In this document: piece after piece, positions 1 through 9,803 of the stretch
How positions within the stretch are numbered: position 1 is the stretch's first letter
Layout of the letters: every line of letters begins with the position of its first letter
Source: Ramazzottius varieornatus
Lineage: Eukaryota > Tardigrada > Eutardigrada > Parachela > Ramazzottiidae
Length of the DNA: 64,000 nucleotides
NCBI GenBank assembly: GCA_001949185.1
Contig: BDGG01000001.1
Span: 5,324,629 to 5,388,628, forward strand
Direction of reading: 5' to 3'
Program-made: the position numbers and the translations under genes
The notes under the pieces: model-generated
Seen by the model: the letters and a program-made list of their open reading frames with translations, nothing else
What the model was told of the DNA's origin: nothing
The model's database searches: none

Positions 1-102
1 CTTTCTTCAAATCAGGACACTTGCTCCTCTTACTCAACTCCTGATACAACAATTTTACACCACCGAACGAACCGACAGATTTTGGGCCATGGTAGATTTT
101 GT

Positions 103-656
103 TTAACAACTTGTGCAAGTTTTTCTTGTTACATGGACCGTTTTCGCTTCCCATGCTTGAAAAACTGTTAAGAAAATACGATACATTAGGGGAGAAATGC
201 CGTTTGGTGCTTTACCCGACAGAAATTGCCTGCGCATTAGAGGTCGCCAGATGGTTAAACACTTGTAATGCAAAACACGCAGACACAATGGAGCTAGATG
301 AAGGCCAGATTGTGCAACGCATTGGTTAAAAATATGAGCCAGACCATCTTTACCTATGGCGTTGAGACGAAAGTAAAATTGTTTCCTCTTTTGCACCTCA
401 TCCTCAATCTCTTGTCGACAGCAATGCTTTCCGTTCCCGTGACACACTTCTGGCATCCCATCTTGACTTCTCTAATATAGGCATGGCGAATGAGATAGGC
501 AAAAATGTACTTGAACAGTGCTACGGCTCGCTTGGTGGTGAGAATAGTTGTACAAGAATGGATGCTTCTTGCGCTGGCGTTGCTACACAGTCCGGTGATA
601 AGTTCACTTTTGAACGATCCAAAGTTCTTTTCAGCCAGGTTCGACGAGTCCGTCAT
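103..656 (-). other. Unassigned cysteine-containing ORF remnants downstream of the BIR ORF
   Basis: Two overlapping minus-strand reading frames (354-656 and 103-456) follow the BIR ORF directly. They could be its frameshifted 3' continuation. They contain scattered Cys pairs (GCQKC; GKHCC) but no RING or other domain I recognise. They may equally be noncoding. Confidence 0.2.
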
Positions 657-1232
657 CTTCCTTGATCCCTGTAGTTAGCACGAGCGGGCAGGATTTGTTC
701 AGCTGTCGATGATAATGCCAGGCTTTTACGGTTGGCACATGCAGCCATCCGTCCTTCACTCTGCACATGGGGCATTTGACGTGTTGCTCATCGAGGAAGA
801 AACCCGCTCTGGCCAGTCCGTTGGGATCGTACACCTTCTTTCCAGGCCACAGACAAAAGCTCGCAAACCGATCAGTATAGTTGCGCATATGATAATGTAT
901 ACCATGTAATGGTGCGTGTAGTGGCTTAATATCCAGCGAGTCAGGCGTGTCGTACCCGATCTTCTTCTCCACGGCAAACTTCACACCCTGCCGCATTTTA
1001 TACACGTCCAGCGCAAACTTACATTTTTCTCGAAGGTACAGGTGCTCAGACACAGGTTCATCACCATCCCGCAACCACTCGTGAATAAGAACACCACAAT
1101 AGTCACACTGTACTACGTCTTGCCTGTATAGCGTAGACCCGCCGCTGCCAACGAAATGGGACTAACATGAGTGTTTTTCCGCGTCGCAAAACTTTTCCGG
1201 CGCTCGATAAAGTCCACGTCCAGTACAGACAT
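631..1232 (-). pseudogene. IAP-like protein with two BIR domains, frameshifted
   Basis: BIR domains are about 70-residue zinc folds found in inhibitor-of-apoptosis proteins and some large DNA viruses. Reading from an ATG at 1232, the first BIR has a RRKSF start, SLAAAGLRYTGK, then VVQCDYC, HEWLRDGDEP and the H/C zinc ligands. The second has RFASFCLWP, LARAGFF, VKCPMC, GW and WHYHRQLNKSC. The two halves of BIR1 lie in different frames: about one base is missing near 1119-1122, between the YTGK and DVVQC motifs. No intron is visible and I see no RING or CARD domain. It is co-oriented with the LRR ORF at 1275-1769, with 42 bp between them. It may be a retrocopied IAP gene or a gene captured from a virus or transposon. 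The BIR assignment is firm; the pseudogene status rests on one indel. Confidence 0.75.
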
Positions 1233-1274
1233 ATTTCAAACAGCCGTTTGGACAGAATATGTTTGGGTGGTTGC

Positions 1275-1769
1275 TTATGTCAAGCGTCTTCGACGGAGTA
1301 AAACCGAAACTAGAAACGTTCCACCAACTAGAAGAATGACGACCATGTTCGCACCAGCAACTTGTAGCGCAGTCCTGGTTGAATCAACCGAACGATACTC
1401 TAGTCCTTCACCGTTGATAGTGATGAAAGGTGGTTGGTTAGTACGTACACATGCTGCCACAACCTTCAGGCGTTGAGGCGGTACAATACTGCAGTCAAAA
1501 TTATCGTTGCCTAGTACGTCCAGTATGTTCAGGTTGGGATAATGGTGGAGCAAGTCGGTGTAATTAATCTGGCGGAGATAATTGTGAGCGGCCAGAATAT
1601 GATACACTCGCTTATCAAACGTTGCGGTTTCCAGCTTCAACTGGTGAAGACCGCGATCAAGACAATCGATGACAGCCGGCGAATTTCTGCAAAAGCATCC
1701 CTCAATACAAGCCGAAGCAGTTCTGAAAGATACCAGAGCGATACAGTACACAAACAAGTAATTGGTCAT
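1275..1769 (-). CDS. Small secreted-type LRR single-pass membrane protein
   Basis: This intronless ORF of 164 residues starts at the ATG at 1769; the open frame upstream has no ATG. An N-terminal hydrophobic segment (LFVYCIALVSF) looks like a signal peptide ending before CIEGCFC. That cysteine cluster, followed by a valine/isoleucine and DC, is the LRRNT cap pattern. One or two degenerate leucine-rich repeats follow (LLHHYPNLNILDVLGN), then an LRRCT-like Cys pair. A C-terminal hydrophobic helix (MVVILLVGGTFLVSVLL) ends in RRRR, giving type I topology with a very short basic tail. The stop lies 42 bp before the start of the BIR ORF. No specific family is recognised; it could be a truncated host LRR receptor or a viral-type envelope or decoy protein. 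Confidence 0.55.
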   Translation of the reverse strand: MTNYLFVYCIALVSFRTASACIEGCFCRNSPAVIDCLDRGLHQLKLETATFDKRVYHILAAHNYLRQINYTDLLHHYPNLNILDVLGNDNFDCSIVPPQRLKVVAACVRTNQPPFITINGEGLEYRSVDSTRTALQVAGANMVVILLVGGTFLVSVLLRRRRLT

Positions 1770-2197
1770 CCTGGACACGGGCACGTAAAGAAGTCTGTAA
1801 AGTTTACCGAAACACAAGAGACTGAAATGATCAAATAACTTGGATTATAAACACCGAGCGACTGCCGCAGCCAACGAGTAACTCTGTAACAGCTCGGTCA
1901 AAACCCGGGTATGGCGAAATTGTTTAGTGGACGCAACTTGATTTGCGTCCATGATTTTTTGTTCGGTCGCTGAAACGTCCCTTGTCCACCAGCTACAGAG
2001 ACAGAGAGAGCTCAAGCTAACAGCAGCGTAAAAGGTAGGTTTGAGTCAATCTGAGAAATCGACTTCTCACTCCAGCACAGGCGCACTAAATACCCTCCAA
2101 CAACTTCCCCGATTTAATTATAGGGTACAAAATGGCGCGGGGTAATTACCCGCTATCTGGCCACGTATGCTGCTCGATCTCCTCGTCTCGCTGCATT
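1770..2197. other. No gene seen
   Basis: Short region between the LRR ORF and the En/Spm remnant. No long ORF, tRNA or clear repeat was found. Confidence 0.5.
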
Positions 2198-3450
2198 TTA
2201 ACTGGGAAAGAAATCGTCCCCTTGTCTAAACCAACTCGACATAAGGGGTTCACCCCAATAACTTTCTTCGCTCAGCTTTTCGATCTTCTGAGGGGTCTCT
2301 TTCAGTAGATAGTAGTGAGCAGTATTTTCGATTGTGTCTCCACCCATGATATAGTTATAACTTCTCTCAGGGATAAGAAAACGATGTAGGAAATTCTCCT
2401 GCATGTATCGCCGTAGCATTCGACTTTCCAGATACACAGACCCCTTAACAGATCGCATTTCTCTGCCAAGAAAATCTTCGAAGTAAAAGCACCCCAGGTG
2501 GTACATCGGGCCCCAGTCTTCGACGTTACGCGCCTGGTGTCTTCCCTGATGCGTATTATACAGCACGTGAAACAAACCATAGATCGCCTGATAGGTTTTG
2601 CTGTGTTTCTCCATGAGCAGCTTTGCGTTCTCGCAGTTGCTCTTGAACGTTGTTCCGACTAACTAAAAAGCATACCTAGCTTTCTTCAGCTATTGATTGA
2701 TCTTCCAGAAAATTTGAAGGTAGGCACCGGTACGGATGGCGTACGCTGCGTTTCTGAAAACAGCCCGAATGAAGCTGCTTGTTTGATTTGTTTCGTTTGT
2801 TGATTTGAAGGTGCTCCACGGCCCATTTCCCCAATATCAATGTTGTTTACCCTTCGTACACTGGGGTATACCCCACAAACTTTCTGGAAAAAGTTGCTCA
2901 AGATTGCTTGCTACCTTGATATCCGTCAATAACAGATGGGCTGCGAGTGACAAAAGCATGGCGTTGTCGAGGAGCGGTTAAGGCAGGACGTCTTTAAGCC
3001 CAAATAACAACCCGTACAGTAGAAAGTTGAGGGGCTCTGATGCGTGACTCTCGCAGATACGGGTTAACGGCAGCAATGTTCTTTTGAAGTAGGAAGGAAA
3101 GCGTAATAGCAGGAGACGCTGGTCTACGATGAGCTTTTCTCGTGTGCCAAGTATGCAAGCGTTCTTATTGGTGACGTTTGGGAAAAACGGAAATTTTGTT
3201 TCCTCCAGCTCTATCCAGTTTCTCAACAGGCCAGTTTGAACTGCCCGAGGGCAGTGCTGTGCATGTAGTAGTGTCCTGCACCCCGCACAGGGTAGAAACT
3301 TTTTATTCGAAGCAGCCTGGACGCGCTTTGAATTCCTTTGTAGGGTGTACCTGTGAGCGGCGTCCTTTTAGCGCACTTGAAAACGGTGCGTCTATCACGG
3401 AGGACAAATCTTGTTCCCGCTGGATACCTTCTACTTTTGTTCCATAGAAT
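2198..3450 (-). pseudogene. En/Spm (TNP2-like) transposase, C-terminal half
   Basis: The frame at 2978-3226 carries the TNP2-family signature block: VDQRLLLLRFPSYFKR, a short spacer, then LNFLLYGLLFGLKDVLP. The frame at 2198-2614 carries the DUF4218-like block: HVLYN, NVEDWGPMYHLGCFYFED and FLGREM. Between and upstream of these the reading frame shifts several times and has stops, so the copy is dead. The domains are in normal order for a minus-strand gene. The matching N-terminal part lies at about 7.87-8.88 kb, with a DIRS-like element in between. I found no CACTA termini by eye. The family assignment comes from motif similarity. Confidence 0.6.
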
Positions 3451-3636
3451 GCCAGGATCGAGACACGTAGTACACCCTTGACGTCTGGACCTTCCTTAAT
3501 TACGAAACGAACACGGAAGTACTTGGGGTCAATGAAGGTAAACTGTCAAGGTAGGCGGATATACACAATTGCGTAAACCATTTGCCCAGCCTTCGCACAG
3601 TCCCCAAACACAGACCCCAAGCGAAAGCTGATTGAA

Positions 3637-4517
3637 CTAACCTGAGATTCGCAGCATAGTTTGGGTCAAGTAGACCATATCTGGTCGGACGTATCGGTTT
3701 GAAACGTCGCTGCTCCATCTACCCATGGCCCTAATCTGTTCCATGGAGCATCCGGCTTTAGAAGCCGTCGAAGCCGCTCCTATCCGGAAACTATGAGAGC
3801 AAAAGCCATTCCCGAGAAAAATTTGTAGCTCGCGATTGACACGTTGGCGAGTCAGGTAGCATCCATCATGGGAAATGAATAATGGTGTATGCCTTGCTGA
3901 AGATCTGACTAGCATATAAGCGTGAAGGGCTTGTACGGGACAAGTATCCGTTTGAGTTTTTGTTAGATAAATTGCAGGAGGTGCGGTTTTGCGAGGGGTT
4001 TTTCTCGCCGCAAACATATTTGGACCGAATCGCAGGATATTTGTAAGTCGTTCAGGACAAGGTTTGATTTGTCAAAACTTGTCTTTTTCGAACTGGTATA
4101 CTCGGACACACGTAACATGCCGTGGAAGGCCATGGTGAAAGCTGACCAAAGCATCAGTTGGTCGTGTCGAGGAATGAGAGATCGGAATAGGTCAGCTTTG
4201 AGCTGTGAATGTTCTATTGTCAGAGGCTTTCTCTTGTATGTGTCGGGACGGGTTTGGTTGGTTAGACCTTTCAACATCATTGAGAGGTAATGGTCATTTC
4301 TACCAGGATCTTCGAAACCGTGCTCCAGTTGTTCTGAACGCACGCCGGCTACATAAACTGTCGCTGTTTTCCCGCTTTGCCCTTCGCTATCCAGCCAGGA
4401 AACGAACCGTCTGATGGTTTGGCGATCCGTAGGGAGATAAGGGAGATGATGGCTCAAACAAAAAGAGCGAAATCGCTCAAATCCATTTCGGTAGCCTCTT
4501 CTGGTAGAGGGAGCCAA
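3637..4517 (-). pseudogene. DIRS-type tyrosine recombinase, frameshifted
   Basis: Would catalyse integration of the circular DNA form of the element. Two overlapping frames (3963-4517 and 3637-4017) together give one recombinase. A SAM-like core-binding segment starts MAPSTRRGYRNGFERF. The catalytic part has the first Arg in MLRVSEYT, then HSFRIGAAS (H-x-x-R), then GRWSS, and the Tyr in NRYVRP. All four key positions are present. A frame change near 4000 separates the first Arg block from the rest. It sits 3' of the reverse transcriptase, as expected. Confidence 0.75.
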
Positions 4518-6404
4518 TCGCTTACCGACGAGCTCTCGCGATCTTGCATCGAGTTCGAACAGTTTCCGGGTCCTAGCATGATCTCCCGCAAAAAATCTAG
4601 GATGTTGTCTACCATTATGGGCTCGGTATTGGCCTTGGGATGATTTTCGAAGAACCGCGCGTTGTCGAATCTAGACACAGCATCAGCCAATGTATTATCG
4701 ACGCCGCTTATGTGCGTTATTCTAAGCGTGAAATTGTTGTTTGCCGCTTCAAAATAGATGCGGCGTATCACCGTCATGATGGCGACATTCGATGACGTAC
4801 ATTTTGCCCAGATCTGGACCACCGATATATTGTCGGAATGAAAGAAGATTCGCTTTGTCTGCCAGTGTGACCCCCCAAACACAACACGAGATCAAAACTG
4901 GCAACAGTTCCAACAAAGCAATGGATGGTTTGGCTTCAAGTAGCCAGCTTGGCCATCGTAACTGAAACCATTCTGCGCCGTAAACACCACTGCAACCGAT
5001 GCTACCTGATGCGTCGGTGAATAGATGCATACTTGGAGTCGCCACCCATTTTGTCCGAAGAAACTTGCACGAGCCATTCCATGTCGGAAGAAAATCTATC
5101 CACCACTGCAGATCTGCTCTGAAGCCATCGTTCAGTTTCAGTTTAGGATGGTCGAGTTGTTTAACCATATGTGCAAGATTGAGCATCCTTCGGAGGAAGA
5201 TTCTGCCAGCCGGGATACATTTGGTTGCAAAGCCCAATCGTCCGCAAATGCTAAGAATTTCCCGTTTAGTAGCTTTCACTCTAGCTTTGTATACCGTGAA
5301 CAAATCTTGAATTTCCTTAACTTTACTTTCCGGAATGCTGATAGTCTGAGTTTCAGTATCGAGTTGAATGCCGAGGAAGGTGAGTTTAGTCGTGGGGCCC
5401 TCGGTTTTTTCTTCTGCTATGGGCAGACCAAGGTGTGCACATAATGCTCGTATAAAAGTCAACGTATAATGGCACGCAGGTGACGAACTAGGTGCAGCCC
5501 ACCAGAAATCATCGATGTAATGCAAAACGTCGAGCATTCCACCAGTAGTCTTAATTTTCCATTCGAGAATTTTGGAGAGATCATCGAACAGACTAGGTGA
5601 AGATCGACACCCAGACGGCAGTACGGTATCGAAATAATATTTTCCATCGCACATGTGAACAAGCAGATGCCAATCCTCTTTCGCGACTGGTATGAGTCTA
5701 AAGGCGCCCTTCAAATCCGTTTTTGCCATCAAACAGCCCTTTCCAAGTTTAAGACAAATATCAATGGCGTCGTCGATTGAACAGAAGTTAAGGCTATAAT
5801 CTGTTTTCGAAATGTAATCGTTGACTGAATTTCTGAAGGGTCTGGACAAGTCCATAATAAGGCGAACTCCGCCTAGTTTTTCGGGGCGTTCACCCATGGA
5901 GGAACAAATGAAGTGGGGAAAGGGCGGATGGTCCAAAGGACCAAAGGTGTGCTTTGCAGCAACCTCTTTGGCTACATAATCGCGTACGACCGCAGGGTGT
6001 TCCCGAGCAGTTCGAGCGCTAGGAGTAATTTGAGTAACATCAGGGAAGGTATAACTCAGGCGAAAACCATTGATAAGACCATTGACGAAATAATCAGCAA
6101 ATTTGGAGTCGGGATAATCCTTCAGGGCATGAGCAAACCGTTCTGGTATCAACGGGGTATATGCTTTATCAGGAATTTCGACAGAAGTAAAATGATGAGT
6201 GGTAACAGCAACGGGTGCTAGCGAAGTAGATGGAACACTAAGCGTAGCGATCGGTGAGCTTGGTATGCCCGGGTTTGAGGCATTGCGAACAGTTATGGGC
6301 ATAGTTCTGATAACATGGTTCAGCGCAGCCGGGCTCGTTGAAACGACTGCAAGCCAGGACCACAGCTTTAGGTCGATTACCATCAGAGTTAGAATTCGAG
6401 CCAT
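4454..6404 (-). pseudogene. DIRS-type reverse transcriptase and RNase H, frameshifted
   Basis: Copies element RNA into DNA. The reverse transcriptase has RLIMDLSRPF, AKTDLKGAFRLIPV, LPSGCRSSPSLFDDL and the catalytic box HYIDDFWW, then LTFLGIQLD. RNase H begins at FTDASGSIGCSGVYG, breaks by a frame change near 4870, and resumes with FHSDNISVVQIWAK and HISGVDNTLADAVSRF. The first open frame extends well upstream of the RT domain, overlapping the gag-like ORF in another frame. Confidence 0.8.
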
Positions 6405-7651
6405 CAGATTTCATGTTAGAAAATCTATTAGATCTATTCACACCTTCGTTCTTGCTGGGGCATGTTGTTGCGATATGGCCCTTCGAGCAACGGTGCTGAT
6501 AACTGTGGTGGTAGTAGCAGTTGGCTTGAAATTATTTTTAACGGCCTTAACGATATCACGGTCCTCGTGGTACCACCCGGTTACATCAGAATCCGGCAAT
6601 GCCATCTTTTGACGGAAACGTTGGTCATATTCCAACCAAAAGCGCACGTCAGGCTTTCGTGAAGCCAACCCCCGGATAAAGTCACTATAGGCAAGGAAAG
6701 GTATAGACATATCGGGGTAATAGTAGCTCCGATAGAGAGAGAAAGTCAAAAACGCATTTTCCCAGGAGGGCAAGTCAACGATCACCAAGTGTCCTGTACT
6801 AGGGTCACCGGGTTGTTTGCGCTTGGTGGTATCAGGCACATATCTATCAGTAACCAGATCCTGGAAAACCACGTAGGCTGATTTTTGTCGAAGCAACTTG
6901 TCATCAGTAGCAGTGACTGGGGGGAAGTTGAAATGAGTAGAAGGAGGTGGCTTTTTTGAAACGGCGCTGTAGACAACTGGGATAGGTGAGGAAGGTATTC
7001 GATTGCCGTACTGCGGTAGAGGCGAAGGAGCCCGGGAGACTGAGTACGTTGGGGAGGAGCGTACCTGACGATGGAGTGACTGGTTTGTAGCTTCCAGCCG
7101 GCAATCTCTTCTGGTGTCGGGTAGGTGGCGTTGGTAGGCAACCACGGATCCCTTCCATTTCGGCCTGCTTGTTCGCCTTGTAATCTTCCACCGGAAGAAT
7201 GTCCCATGTGACCCATCAAGACGTCGTGTCCACCAGGTCCAACTTGGCCACAAACATACGCGCTCCCTTCGTATTCCATTCTTCTTTCCTGTCTTCCTGA
7301 TCTATCCGACACGCGGAGTAATTCCGGACCAGTTCCCTGTCTCTCCAGTCTTCCAGATCCACTTTCCAGTCTTCTGGATCCATTCTCAAACCGGCTTGGG
7401 CTTCCCTGTTGGTCTTCTCGTCCGGGTGCTGCGAACAGCTCCAAGGCCCGATCCACACTGACCGCGCGACGAACGTCTTTCAACGCCGAGCGAAGGCGTT
7501 TGGCGAGAGGCACCTCTGGTAACGTGGTAAGAACTTGACTATCATCAGGCCCAGCTGGGTATTTGGTACCGTAACGGTGTCGTCCACTAGGACTATCGCT
7601 GGCTACCGGAGGCATAGCCCCGTGTAGGCTCTGAGGTCGCGAGTTTGCCAT
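6238..7651 (-). pseudogene. Gag-like ORF of the DIRS-type element
   Basis: Begins at an ATG at 7651 (MANSRPQSLHG) and is rich in Arg, Pro and Ser. The frame changes at least twice before a globular segment (SWENAFLTFSLYRSYYYPD and RFWLEYDQRFRQ) typical of DIRS/Ngaro gag-like proteins. The last part carries a cysteine-rich motif, CSRFNEPGC then CSQCLKPGH, resembling the gag zinc motif of these elements. Probably the nucleocapsid component; broken in this copy. Confidence 0.6.
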
Positions 7652-7710
7652 CGAGAAGACTTAAAAAAGCTAAGAAAAAAGCTGATGTGCTCACTTCGTG
7701 AAACAGTGAC

Positions 7711-7873
7711 TCAGGTGTCCCAAAGTTAGACTGTAAGCTACTCAGGATCCACATGGCAACCTAATCAAATTACTATTCTGTAATGAGGGAAATGCCGAAA
7801 TGGCGTCAACGGCAGTGTAACACGTTTCGGCGTTAACTCTTTGCTCTGCTAGGAAAGTCAGGTGTCCCAAAGC
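7711..7873. repeat. 15-bp direct repeat pair at the gag end of the DIRS-like element
   Basis: TCAGGTGTCCCAAAG occurs at 7711-7725 and again at 7859-7873 in the same orientation. It could be part of the element's terminal repeat system or a boundary duplication. The distal copy also reads in frame as En/Spm-like coding. Confidence 0.6.
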
Positions 7874-8879
7874 ATCCCACCTTGCTACTGCATCACAGTT
7901 CAGCAAATGGGCTGCGACAGGAGAGTTTTGGGGTTCACCTCTCAGATTGACAAAATTGACTCCATTGTTTTCCAGTTCTTCTACATCTTTCGAAAAAAAG
8001 GTCCAGCATTACCTGTATGGAGGGTTGGGTGGTTCCCACTGCTATTCCGAAAAGAAAACGGTGTCGGTATCTTCTTCTAGATGGCAGTTTATTGATAATG
8101 TACGAGAGAATTTTGGTAGAGCCGTTCTAGCTCCCGTGAATACCGAATGTTTGGCCGCCGTCTATAAAAAATGTGAGGGAAATACCGTTTGCCCCAATCT
8201 GAAGCTGCTGGTACATCTGGCCGTCTTGGATGTCAAATGTATCAGCCTCCGGATCTCCGGTCTTTCGACTCAGAAACACATCTTCGCCTACACGGGACTC
8301 AAGGTAAGAGCGCAGCGTTGCTTTTATACTGATCGTATGGAATGAGCCAACTATATTTCTGTCTGTCTCCCTCTCGCTCAAAAGGATTTCGCAAGCTTCC
8401 GAACTACAGGAGATCACTCCATTATTCTCACTAGCCAGCCCTATGTAGTTTCCGTGTTGAAGGCAGGATAAGTGCTTGAGAGGCATCAGGTAGTAGGGCC
8501 TTAGAAATTTGTCCATGTAATACAAATTACTTGGGAAATTCGGCAGTCTTTTGTGATGACTGCTGATGTGCTGAAGCATCTTCTTCTGATGTATTCTCGC
8601 CATGCCTTGAATGTCCTTCAAGAAACCAACAACCACAACGAAGGTGTCTTTGTCTCTTACGATGTCTTCGTCTCCCTCTTCCGAGTCTTCCGAAGCATCA
8701 TCCGTGGAGTACACTCCCGTATCGGTCTCTTTATCGCTGTCGACAGGATCGGGTCCGTTGGCCTGGAAGAAGGCTTCACTTACGTCCCCTATCGAATTGT
8801 CAATATCTGACTCGCTTCCTTCCGGTGCCTGGACGGTAACTTGAAAAAAGGATATTATTTGTATTCGTAATGACACCAA
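7874..8879 (-). pseudogene. En/Spm (TNP2-like) transposase, N-terminal half
   Basis: An open frame of 250 codons at 8127-8879 starts with an acidic region, then LPNFPSNLYYMDKFL. It continues to DIQDGQMYQQL and NGISLTFFIDGG, the block typical of animal En/Spm transposases. Past the stop at 8127, shifted frames continue into GVNFVNLRGEPQ and LLNCDAVARWDA, the next conserved block of the family. The continuation (VDQRLL and the DUF4218-like region) is found at 2.2-3.4 kb, beyond the DIRS-like insertion. Confidence 0.6.
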
Positions 8880-9803
8880 CGGCTGTTTGATTCATACGTC
8901 AGCTTCCGGGCCCCGACAACGCAGCAGTTTTCGACTCTTGATCCGGCCTTCAGTACCAGCGATCCAGTACGCAGAGGATTTCCGGTGTGATCTTTTCCGT
9001 TCCATGTTATGAGGTATAGTTATCTTGATAGTTCAAACGAGAAAACAAACTCTGGAAGAAAACAAGGAGATTTTCAACCAGCGATTTCGCAGTGCAGTAG
9101 GACGTGTAAGAGCACGCATGGTTGCAGTCAGTAGGCCGAATACCAAATTTCAGCCAATCATTTGCTTTCGGCGAAATTTTCCCTAGCATGAAAATTTTTC
9201 GGACCAAGAACCTGGTTTTTGGAGCCAAACACATGTAGTGTTCGGGAAATTTGTACCTTGGTCTGTCACACGTTTTGCATTTCCCGGTCCGGATAATCCT
9301 GGGGTGTACCCCTTGTAAGCCGTTAGCGGTAGCGGTACTTCGTGCTTGACAATTTAGTCTTGTATTTTTTTCGCGATTATTCCGGAGTAATTTCAGAGCC
9401 GATCCTGATTACAGTTATAGTTGAGACTGCACCTTGACGAAGTTTCCTGTGTTCCGTATTGCAGGTATGGCAAAACCGGGATCTACCAGAGGCAAAAAGT
9501 CCGAGGGAGGCGAGAAGAAGTAGGCGAAGCCGTCTGATGTAGGGACTTCCGGTGAGTGGCTGGACGTTCAATCATCCCTGAAACCCTATTCGGATCACCA
9601 TTTGTACTTTCAGGTCCAACAATGCGAACTCGGAAGCGGAAGAGCGTTGTAGAAGAAGTCGAAAACCCAGAGAAGAGTCGACTAGAGAACATCCACAAAA
9701 AAGGTTCGTTCATCTTGTCCAGTTGCGTTTTGGAGCATTATGACTTGAGGGGTATACCCCGTATTCTACCTATTGTCTTGTCACACTTCAGTTTTCGGAC
9801 AAG
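8880..9803. other. No assigned gene; possible 5' exons of the next gene
   Basis: Small plus-strand candidates are a basic ATG segment at 9468 ending at a GT, and another at 9622-9703 (MRTRKRKSVVEEVE), also ending at a GT donor. Neither joins in phase to the exon at 9804 with the acceptors I can see. Otherwise no feature. Confidence 0.3.

Larger units (their letters stand above)
3490..7870 (-). mobile_element. DIRS-like (tyrosine recombinase) retrotransposon
   Basis: On the minus strand the order is gag-like ORF, reverse transcriptase/RNase H, then tyrosine recombinase. That order marks DIRS/Ngaro/PAT-type elements, which integrate with a tyrosine recombinase instead of a DDE integrase. It lies between the two halves of an En/Spm transposase, so it probably inserted into that element. 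The outer limits are estimated from where En/Spm-like coding stops. I did not find the inverted or split terminal repeats by eye, apart from a 15-bp direct repeat at the gag end. The coding frames contain several single-base shifts, so this copy is probably inactive. Confidence 0.75.
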
